From Pegoplata infirma (Eukaryota > Arthropoda > Insecta > Diptera > Anthomyiidae): a stretch of DNA of 64,000 nucleotides. Positions 56,447 through 64,000 of this stretch are shown piece by piece. The stretch lies in contig OY992536.1 in assembly GCA_963921195.1 (NCBI GenBank), forward strand, positions 100,962,778 through 101,026,777. Direction: 5' to 3'. The position numbers and the translations under genes were made by a program. How positions within the stretch are numbered: the first letter of the stretch is position 1; each line of letters starts with the position of its first letter. Below the pieces are notes generated by a model. It was not told where the DNA came from. It searched no databases and saw only the letters and a program-made list of their open reading frames with translations.

Positions 56447-56577
56447 ATGCGACAGCGATACATTCAACCGGTGCTACCCAGCAACAAACTTAAGGTTCTT
56501 GACTTCGAGGCAATGAAAGATGTGAGAGAGTCTAGGGCGAATGAGGTTGTGAATGTCTTAATGGTCTTAATGGAGTC

Positions 56578-57000
56578 ATACTCGGTGACCCATGTGCAAA
56601 CCATGATAGCTGGCACTCTGAGCTGGAAAATGACTCGAGAGGTAACATCTTCACCGATGATATTGACAATACAAATTTATGTTTTGTCAATAAGAGGCAC
56701 CCTAATCGTATCACCGCAAACTTTCATAGCTCAACACGTCTTTCAATAGTCAGCCTTCACCCACTGGCATGTCGACATCGCCATTAACTCTGATCACATC
56801 CCGAAAACCGTTAAGATTGCAAGAAGTCCGGACTGCATATCTGCTGAAGAACGGTCTTTTTTTTGTAAACTTTCGGAAATCGAATTGGTTCAGATTTGAG
56901 GAGACTTCGGCAACTGACTTGGCCCTCGAAAACTTAAGAGGGAAAGAGGAATATCAGAATGATCTTGGTTGAAGCGAAAAACTGCTGCATTCCGGCTGGA
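56578..57000 (+). pseudogene. LINE endonuclease domain remnant
   Basis: At 56578 the frame reads ILGDPCANHDSWHSELENDS, a degraded form of the GDFNAHHxxW catalytic segment of apurinic-type LINE endonucleases. Further on, the NLCFVNKRHPNRIT segment corresponds to the usual 'LxVLNxxxPTRIT' strand, and INSDHIPKTV at about 56794 to the SDHxPI catalytic histidine motif. A frame change near 56825 leads into FVNFRKSNWFRFEE, the linker toward RT in Jockey elements, and then EAKNCCIPAGRI at about 56962-56997. There the similarity stops abruptly. The Asn of the GDFN motif is not preserved, so it could not be active. Confidence 0.8.
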
Positions 57001-57004
57001 CGCA

Positions 57005-57541
57005 TCGCTTACAAGCATAACGACCTGATACTCGTATGAATTCCGGGACGTGAGGGTCACACTGGTAACGAACGCGCCGACTGTTTGGCAAATCACGGTG
57101 CCAGGCGAACCTTCATTGGACCTGAACCATTCTTTGGTCTGCCATCGTGACATGTTAGAGAAAGACTCAAAATATAGAGTGAATCTAAGTTCATAGAACA
57201 TTGGAACTTTTGCGCTGGGCAGCGGCAGGCAAAAAGATTCATAACTCCATACAATACCGTATCAAAACGATTACTGTCCTTGGACAAAAAGCATTTTCGA
57301 ATCCTGACGTCCTACCTAACTGGACATTGTAACCAACTTAGGAAGAAAAATCTATCTGACACGGACATGTGCAGATTCTGAGAGATAGAGGAGGAGACAG
57401 CAGAACATATACTTTGTACATGCCCAGGATTGACTAGTAGAAGATTTCAACATCTGAGGGGGCACTTAATATCTCCGACTGACGTGTGGAACTCTCTACA
57501 AAATAGGATTCTCGGCTTTATTAAAAGCCTGAATATTTAGG
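57005..57541 (+). pseudogene. RNase H and C-terminal end of a different LINE
   Basis: Starts mid-domain at HNDLILV, a stop, then IPGREGHTGNERADCLANHG, the 'WIPGHxGxxGNExAD' motif of LINE RNase H domains found in the I/R1/LOA-type clades and not in Jockey. It continues to MCRF, a stop where Cys is expected, then EIEEETAEHILCTCPG, a CCHC-type motif with one Cys lost, and ends with RILGFIKSLNI and a stop at 57541. Two further in-frame stops. Its position between the halves of a Jockey element indicates a 5'-truncated insertion in the same orientation, or a recombination. Confidence 0.8.
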
Positions 57542-57869
57542 GCACCCTTTTCAAGCTACACAATAGATTTTTTTGTCGCAGTGCATAAATCCTTTTTAAT
57601 CTAATCTAGATGCATCAGGCTGTCGTCTAGCAGGTAGACGAGACGTCATCCAGAGGGAAGATGCAGCGGAGCCACGTTGCGCTGAGACGGACGTTCTAAT
57701 CTCTGCTCTCCGCAAATATCTGTGTTGGATCACCGGAAGAGTTGGATCAAGTTTCGAAACATCTTTGGTAGACAATAAAGAAACTTTCCAATCCCCAAAG
57801 AGGCGAAAACCCACTGTCACTTTTGAGATTGGAACGTCGCTTGACTTCTAAAGGTGCTGTGCGGTCTTA
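57542..57869 (+). other. spacer between RNase H end and Jockey RT
   Basis: The first part, to about 57600, may be the 3' UTR of the inserted LINE (CAGTGCATAAATCCTTTTTA). The remainder has open stretches such as RKYLCWITGRVGSSFETSLV but I cannot match it to a known LINE segment. Confidence 0.4.
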
Positions 57870-58918
57870 AACCGGTAGACAAAACAGGTACCACCGAGGC
57901 ATCCACAGAAAGATTAGATCTCTACCTCTGACAGAAGATGTAGAGATCGCTTCGGAAAATGTCCCGAGGGTCTTGCAATGATTATGCTCAAACACGTGGG
58001 GGAGAAAGGGTTGGTATACATGGCAGAAACATTTAGCCTAAGTGTCAATTTCTTGGAGATTTTAGATATGTGGAAGCTCAGAAAGATTATTTCCGTTCCC
58101 AAACCCATTAAGATTATTTCCGTTCCCAAACCCATTAACATGGGAAGCTTCAAACAAAACCTATAACCCTACTCTTCCCAGTGGTAAATATGTCCATCTC
58201 TCTTCACTTGGGTATAATCTCCCCATGACGGACCACCAACAAGGCTTTCGTTCTGGGTACAGTGCAACGACTGCGCTGTGCGAAATGACGACAGCCATAG
58301 CCGGGTGCCTTAACAGTATGCGCCCACACGAGATAACCAAAGTGTTCGCTCTCTGTCTGTCTAAGGCCTTCCACACGGTCTGCCACACAAAGCTTTTGGA
58401 AGACCTTTTTGACTCTTAGCTCCCAAACGCCAACAAATATTTTTTTAAGACCTTAATGATTGTTCGCTCCCAACGCCCACAAAAGACGGTTGGCAAACTA
58501 TCTGGCTGACAGGCAGTCATATGTTGAGTTTAGAGGTTCTAGGTCGGAATTAGGAGAAATATACAGGATATGCCACAGGATGTCGTTCCTTTCGTACATG
58601 TCGTTCACTACTTACTTCTACCAAATTGTGACCCCCCACCTCCAGGGCTGACATTTATATCCTATGCCGATGACTACACCATTTTTTGCACAGACAGGGA
58701 TATCGAAGCCTTGGAGGAACCGACTATTAGCTATCTGCCAACCGTGCGCAACTTTTTGACAGACAGGAACTTCAAACTCTCAGCACCCAAGTCAAGGGCA
58801 ACACTCTTTACCACGTGTACAAAAGAGGTTACCAGGGAGCTAAATATCCACATAAGTGGACATAGAGTTCAAACAGTACAAAACTTCAAGATTCTTGGGG
58901 TCCACTTCGACAGCTAAT
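57870..58918 (+). pseudogene. Jockey-clade reverse transcriptase remnant
   Basis: RKIRSLPLTEDVEIASENVP leads, after a deletion, to EGLAMIMLKHVGEKG (the GPDGI..LML segment), WKLRKIISVPKPI (the WK..II..PKPGK segment) and DHQQGFRSGYSATTALCEMT at 58231, the HQHGFR motif. Next come LCLSKAFHTV, where the first catalytic Asp of LDLSKAFDTV is lost, and ISYADDYTIFC at about 58657, with the YADD box intact at 58663-58674. A C run near 58631-58640 shifts frame just before it. A 27-bp tandem duplication lies at 58083-58136. The enzyme would copy LINE RNA into DNA; this copy is inactive. Confidence 0.85.
58083..58136 (+). repeat. perfect 27-bp tandem duplication in the RT remnant
   Basis: Two exact copies beginning AAGATTATTTCCGTTCCC, at 58083-58109 and 58110-58136. 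In frame, so it repeats nine residues (KIISVPKPI). Identity of the copies suggests it is young relative to the decay of the element. Confidence 0.9.
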
Positions 58919-59620
58919 TTAACTTCGCCAGGCATTCTAAAGCGATTACCAGACGATTTAGAGAGATTAACTCTATCTTAAAAGCACTAACGGGCAGAAA
59001 CTGGGTCAAAGATAAGGAGACCATCTTGACAACGTATAAAGCCATAGGTTGTCCCCTTATCTGGTGGCCATCCATTAGCGATACACAGTGCAGAAATCTC
59101 CAAACGGCGCAGAACACGGAAACAGGGTGTCATTCAATGGAATCTAAAGACCACCTTCATGTGGAGACCAAACTTCTGACCGTTCGAAGCCCTTGCTCCC
59201 TTTTGACCCGTCAATTTTGTGCTTGGGTGTTTAATGACCGAGCACCCCAACCATGCTAGCATCGTAGGTACATCGGTACAGGAGGTGGGACAGGTGATTT
59301 CTGACTTACGATCCAAGAAAGCGGCTGGGTCGTAAGTCAGAGTGGCAAACTAAAAAAGTCGCAGGCCCGTCATTACTACGAGACTGTGTCCGAGTCCATG
59401 GGGAAGTTGCGGGATAATGTCGTTCTAGATGGCAGGCCAACTCCCCTTTTCAAATCAGAAAAGAGCCTGCTGCATAAGATCTGTGAGACATTGTCCCGTC
59501 TCAGATCAGGTTAGTCTAGGGAGCTGAATAGTAACCTGGACAGACTTAACTCGAACGCCTGCCCTCTTTTCAACTCTGCATCCCATAACACTGTACTCAA
59601 TTTCGAGTTCCCAAATGTTA
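58919..59620 (+). pseudogene. Jockey C-terminal (thumb and tail) remnant
   Basis: After a stop: FNFARHSKAITRRFREINSI, LKALTGRNWVKDKETILTTY and KAIGCPLIWWPSISDTQCRN, the 'TYKAIGRSVxNYAAPxWSP' segment with a small deletion. Then LQTAQN and ETKLLTVRSPCSLLTRQF. A later frame gives LFKSEKSLLHKICETLSRLR, then SG and SRELNSNLDRLNSNACPLFN, the usual Jockey 'RSGxxxxLNSYxxRLN...CP' tail, to about 59610. Multiple stops. Confidence 0.75.
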
Positions 59621-60367
59621 AATGTCTCCCATCACCAATTTTCTTCCCTTTCCCATCCCTAACCGAAAATTTAAATTAAATTTAAATTAATTTTTCTTTT
59701 GTACATATATTTGAAAATTCAAGTGTTCATAACATTAAACTACCAGTGGTGCCAACATGACGACAATGCCGTGAGTATTCTTTATGGCTCTTCCAATTCA
59801 GAACCTAAACAGAATAGTACCGGCACGGTTGACTGCTTCCAAGTAATCACTATTTGTTTTGCTGGGATTCACCTCTACTCAATCAATCGTGTGACAATTT
59901 TTATGTGTCTTGTTTAGACAGTAAGTCTGTCTGTCATCAACGGCAGTTTTGTTTATTTGTTTTGCAACAAATAAAAAAATTTTATAATAATACAATATTT
60001 GACAAATTTGTTTAGAAAAAAAAGAGTATTGTACGTAGTTTGTACGTACAAATAAACAAAAAAACAATTCTATGGAAAATAAATTTAAATTAATTGTCAT
60101 GAGATTCAAAAGTTCGAATTCAAACTGACAACGTGTGATAGATAGATGGATGATGATGATGTACCTCATGATATACAAATCAAATAATAATAATATTTAT
60201 TTTAATTCAACAAAGTTAATGACTGGTACCGCCAAACAAAGGGTTTTTAAATGAATCATTATTAATAGGCGCTTTTAATTTTTTATAGAGAAAGTGAATT
60301 AAAATTCTGGGAAATTAGATAGATTTTTTAAGGGAAATTTAACATAATTTTTTATTTATTTGAAAAC
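59621..60367. other. AT-rich unassigned DNA
   Basis: May begin with LINE 3' UTR (AAATTTAAATTAAATTTAAA near 59670). GATAGATAGATGGATGATGA microsatellite at about 60138-60160. No gene recognised. Confidence 0.5.
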
Positions 60368-60815
60368 CCCAGTCGGCGAAATCACTCCTGACATACTGCT
60401 GACCCTCCCTTTATAAAATAGCTGACATCTTCTTGCAAGTTTTCCAAATGTTGTAAGGACATGTCAGCAGTTGGTCAGTGGTTGTCTTAAAATATTGTGG
60501 GTGATCACCAATGTTGATGGGCATTTGAAAAAATTGTGTGTAGCTAAGAGCTTTCAATTCACAGAAAAAACTTTAGTTTTTAAAAAAATCCCTGATGATG
60601 GTCAACGATGATTGGCCGAAATATCGGAAATAAAACATACTTTTAGTTAAAAATTGAAAAATTATAAACAGTAAATAATATTTTTCTAAAATTCATGACC
60701 TTAAGACAAACTTAGGTCAACAATATCTTATTTTTAACATTGTATGAAGCTGTCAACAATTTTGTAAAGGATGGGTCAGCAGTATGTCAGTAGTGATTTT
60801 GTTTTGCCAACTGGG
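60368..60815. mobile_element. MITE-E, copy 2 (448 bp, complete)
   Basis: Left CCCAGTCGGCGAAATCACTC then CTGACATACTGCTGACC. Right GGGTCAGCAGTATGTCAGTA then GTGATTTTGTTTTGCCAACT and GGG. Inverted arms of about 55 bp. The interior has ATGATTGGCCGAAATATCGG near 60608. No ORF; target duplication not evident. Confidence 0.8.
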
Positions 60816-61036
60816 AATTTGTATAAAAAAAGTTTAATTAATATACTTTCAATAATTAAAATTATAGTATTTACCAACACAAAAATACTACAAACCCCAT
60901 ATGCTTTTTTTGTTGAGCTATAAAAATAATTCAAGGTCAATGTTCCCTCTATCGTTAAAAAGCAAAGCAAACAAACAAAAAATCGACAAAAAATTAAATA
61001 CAATAAACATTAAAAACTGTAAAAAAAAAATACAAA
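60816..61036. other. short AT-rich spacer
   Basis: Nothing recognised between MITE-E and the DL-2 copy. Confidence 0.5.
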
Positions 61037-61518
61037 AACAAGTAAAAAAGTTAAATTCGGCCTAGCCGAATGTATTGATACCCTCCACAATGCAAAAAAA
61101 ATTATTTAAAAAAAATTGATTTTGAGAAAAAAATTTTGAAAAAAAATTTCCGCGAAAAAAAAATGTTGCGAATTTTTTTTTTTATTTTTTTGTAAAAAAA
61201 ATATGTTTGTACTTGTTTGAATACCATTCGGTGTTCAATTCTGTTCCCATGTGTCAACCATCAGCCGAATTAAAGCATTTCGTATTTTAAGGTTATGTTG
61301 AATGTACCAAGGTTTTCGAGGGGTCCTTACATTTTCGTTCATAACTTTTGAACCGCTGATTTGATATCGCTTAAATGCAATACCAAACTTTTCGGAGCAA
61401 CAACAAGTAAATGTGTTAAGGTTCAGTCATATCCGTGTAATATTTTGGCGGTGAGTGCCATTTTCACAGATAGACAGACGGATATCGCTTGAATGAATTT
61501 GAATCCATTAATATGTAT
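61037..61518 (-). mobile_element. DL-2 DINE-like element cut at the internal TATA
   Basis: AACAAGTAAAAAAGTTAAAT, TCGGCCTAGCCGAATG, GATACCCTCCACAATG, AACCGCTGATTTGATATCGC, TTCACAGATAGACAGACGGA, ATATCGCTTGAATGAATTTG and ATTAATATGTA, where it stops and FB-B starts. The outer half (to TATACCC) is absent on this side. Confidence 0.75.
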
Positions 61519-61594
61519 GGGGCATTCCATGTGAAATCGGACACTTTAAATTTTTTTTTTTTTAGATTTTCCCAATTTGTTTACAGTTTTTAGT

Positions 61595-62330
61595 ACCCAG
61601 CAAAACTTTGGTAATGGGTAGTGATTATATAACACATTACCAGGTAATGCATATAACTTATTTGTAGCATTATTTTATGATGTCTTACCAAACATTTGTT
61701 CCACAACGTATTATTTTCAAGTGAAAAATAATGCATTACTAATAATTTGCTACGTAATGCATGATTATTGGAAAAAATGTATTTCATAGTTATTATTTCT
61801 AAACATTAAATCATGGATGACTTATATTTGGTTACATTATGTATTATTTGAAAGTTTGAAATAATGCATTATTTATAATTGGATGCATAATGCATTACAA
61901 TAACATACAAAATAATTATTTTATAAAAAAATGCATAAGTTTAAACTAGAGATGGGCTCACGACAAGAAATTTCTAACGACACACACTCACTAGCATATT
62001 ATATCTACTTACACTCACTTACAATCACGTGAGTAAATTTAATACAAAATTACTTTTTCACTACTCGTAACACCTTATATATTACGTTCTGGTATGCTGA
62101 ATTATATACCTTACTCGTAACCTATAAAATATCATATATTTTACACCTTACTGGTATTCTTCGTTATAAATTTATGACTTATTTTATGCCTTACTGGTAT
62201 TCTATGTGATAATGTGGATGCATTACTTTGAGTCTCATCGCCTGTTAAAATCATCAATGCTGCAATGTATAAAATAAGAGATCCTATACCTTATTTTATA
62301 CCTTATTTGGTTATCTAAGTTTTGCTGGGT
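61595..62330 (+). mobile_element. MITE-F, copy 2 (736 bp)
   Basis: Ends ACCCAGCAAAACTT and AAGTTTTGCTGGGT. Inserted in FB-B at TTTTTAGT; the uninterrupted copy at 19800-19815 reads TTTTTAGTACCCTTCG. Colinear inverse of 16747-17478. An AGT on each side is a possible 3-bp duplication, but copy 1 does not support it. Confidence 0.85.
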
Positions 62331-62517
62331 AGTCCTCGAAAACTCCTTCGTGGTAAATTTTCAGATTTTTTTGATGACCCGTTCAAAAGTTATCGAATTT
62401 TTAAAAATTGGTAGTTTGTTTCCTTACTCAAATTTCTTTTACTCATAACTTCTTCAATAATGGTCCAAAATGCAAATTTTTTTTTAAAAATTTTTGTTTT
62501 TTACGTACTTTAAAAAA

Positions 62518-63045
62518 AACAAGTGAGAGTGTTAAATTCGGCCGTGCCGAATTTCTTATACCCTCCAAAATGTAAAAAAAAATAAAATAAAAATTGTCAG
62601 GGGCGTTTGTTTTTTTGGGGGGGGGCGTGATGGGGGTCAGTGGAGGACGTTGAAAGCACCTTCTCATCCCGATAAATATATCAAATGTTTCATTTACTTA
62701 ACAAAAGTACAAAAAAACATGTAAAAAAAGTTTTTTTTTTAGAGGTTGGTTTAGTTCTTCAAGGGGGGACTTTTTTTCCCCTGGGCCGATTTTGCCCGTT
62801 TACGAACTTAACCTGCCTAGGACCATAAGACATATTCATGCCAAATTGCAGGAGCCTAGCTCTTTTATTTTGGACTGCATCGTGCCATCTACAGACAGAC
62901 GGACGGACAGACATTCACAGAATGTCTGAGAATCGATCATGGATCAATAATATATATACTTTATGGGGTCCCCGACCGATATTTCGATGCGTTACAAACG
63001 GAATGACAAAGTGAGTATACCCCCATACTGCGGTTGGAGGGTATA
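62518..63045 (-). mobile_element. DL-1 DINE-like element nested in FB-B
   Basis: AACAAGTGAGAGTGTTAAAT, TCGGCCGTGCCGAAT, G9 run at 62617-62625, GGACTTTTTTTCCCCTGGGC, ACAGACAGACGGACGGACAG, TATATACTTTATGGGGTCCC and GCGGTTGGAGGGTATA. The FB-B arm continues on both sides (TTTTTTACGTACTTT before, AAAAATTCTTAAAAGCGCTC after). Confidence 0.85.
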
Positions 63046-64000
63046 AAAATTCAAAAAAATTCTTAAAAGCGCTCTAGTATGCGATTGTTAAGTTTTAAAA
63101 TTTAAATCTCATTTTTGAAAATGTTTGTACTCTTCGATTTTTTTGAAATTTTTTTGTGTAAAACTTCTATCGATTCTACAAATTTTTTTGCCCAGGAGGA
63201 TCGTGGGATAATGATTATTACTATTTTTTTAAAATTTTTTTGAAAAAATTTTATTGTAATTTTCGATTCTTAAAAGCATTTTTATTGCTCCAACGGTGCG
63301 TCATAGAGGGGTCGTTTCCAAGACCGACCCCATTAATTTGTACGTCTAAACATTTCTTCGGAACAAACTAATACCCTGTCTCCAAATTCTATGGGGGCTC
63401 CCACACAAAACGACATTTTTTAAAATTTGCTCCAACCGCTCTAACTGCCCTAAGAGTGCCCTTAGAGCAATAAAATGTATGACCGACCCACAATATTTTT
63501 TTAGTCCAAACATTTTCTCTGAACACACCTACCCTCTATCTTTAACTGTTAAGGCAGTCCCCATACATTTTTTTTATTTTTTGTAATTTTTTTTATTTAA
63601 TCAGCTTCTACCGGTCCAATGGTGCGTCCCAATACATTTTTTTTTTAATTTTTTGTAAATTTGTTTTATTAAATCAGCTTCTACCGGTCCAATGGTGCTT
63701 CCGAGAGGGGTCATTAGTAAGACCGACCCCCATTTTTTTTTACCCTACAACATTTTTTTAAAACATACCACAGCCCTATCTCCACTCCCTAAGTAGGCTT
63801 CCATTCAAAATTACATTTTAATAAAATTTGCTCCAACTGTTATTTGTATGGGAGCCTACTTAGGGAGTGTAAATAGGCGTAGGTATGTTTTACAAAAGTG
63901 TTGGAGGGTAAAAATAAATGGGGGTCGATCTCACTAATGACCCCTCTCGGACGCACCATTGGACCGGAAGAAGCTGATTAAATAAAACAAATTTACAAAA

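Larger units (their letters stand above)
56447..59620 (+). mobile_element. dead Jockey-clade LINE, interrupted by another LINE
   Basis: In order: endonuclease remnant (56578-57000), foreign RNase H fragment (57005-57541), spacer (57542-57860), reverse transcriptase (57870-58918) and C-terminal domain (58919-59610). This region is markedly less AT-rich than its surroundings. The Jockey assignment rests on the EN, RT and C-terminal motif order described in the separate entries. Stops and frameshifts throughout. The 5' ORF (gag-like) was not found. Confidence 0.85.
61519..64000 (+). mobile_element. FB-B fold-back, copy 3, with two nested elements, runs off the window
   Basis: GGGGCATTCCATGTGAAATC at the left. 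The arm is interrupted by MITE-F (61595-62330) and DL-1 (62518-63045). The central loop is near 63800-63850 (GCTCCAACTGTTATTTGTAT), and the second arm begins at about 63850 and is cut by the window end. Modules carry GACCGACCC at roughly 165-bp spacing. A partial duplication of the AGCTTCTACCGGTCCAATGG block lies at 63600-63695. Longest evidence of the family's intact architecture. Confidence 0.8.

Noticed and set aside
56447..56749. host gene of 100 codons
   Set aside because: Another frame of the same DNA is a clear LINE endonuclease. This frame is an overlapping shadow.

Overview
The window looks like AT-rich non-coding DNA from a schizophoran (probably calyptrate) fly. Reasons: very high A+T with long A and T runs; at least a dozen short repeats with the architecture of Drosophila INE-1/DINE-1 (a TATACCC start, a conserved GTCCGTCTG block and an ACTTGTTT-type end); and a dead Jockey-clade LINE. 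The species cannot be named from this. I find no intact protein gene, no complete host exon, no rRNA or tRNA gene and no CRISPR. Nearly everything recognisable is a transposable element or its wreckage, with one 200-base assembly gap at 37297-37496. Family names used here (DL-1 to DL-4, FB-A to FB-H, MITE-E, MITE-F, G-element, X, RB) are my own working labels.

Layout. 1-11.8 kb: AT-rich DNA, two FB-A fold-backs with nested MITEs, an X palindrome split by a CCCAGG MITE, a 1.2 kb FB-B fold-back, DINE-like pieces, and the 1.95 kb near-complete palindrome FB-C. 11.8-13.3 kb: AT-rich, then the most host-like stretch, with a weak TATA/initiator candidate near 13075. 13.3-23.1 kb: FB-D, DINE-like elements, MITE-F, a second FB-B and RB repeats. 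23.1-30 kb: microsatellites, a G-element, more FB-D, a 759-bp hAT-type insertion with a clean 8-bp duplication carrying two opposed Tc1/mariner transposase tails, and a cluster of CGATA motifs at 29.56-29.71 kb. 30-37.3 kb: two DINE-like elements head to tail, a 1.1 kb palindrome and TTTACAA repeats. 38-44.4 kb: a tandem array in which each unit carries the primer-binding-site sequence of a tRNA-Lys-primed LTR element, plus insertions nested four or five deep, ending in a 1189-bp fold-back with a perfect 9-bp duplication. 46-49.4 kb: a 3.36-kb element with terminal inverted repeats of about 970 bp, a 9-10-bp duplication and a decayed protein gene. 56.4-59.6 kb: the Jockey LINE, interrupted by the RNase H end of a different LINE. 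60.3-64 kb: MITE-E, DINE-like DNA and a third FB-B, itself hit by MITE-F and DL-1.

Three relations tie the window together. First, unrelated fold-back families share the terminus TGRGGCATTCCA, and several are joined to DINE-like repeats at the same internal TATATA. Second, the TIRs of the coding 3.36-kb element are built from tandem modules of about 165 bp that are homologous to the arms of the non-coding FB-B fold-backs, which suggests an autonomous/non-autonomous relationship. Third, nesting gives a relative order of insertion. All copy numbers and boundaries were read by eye; no alignment or database search was run.
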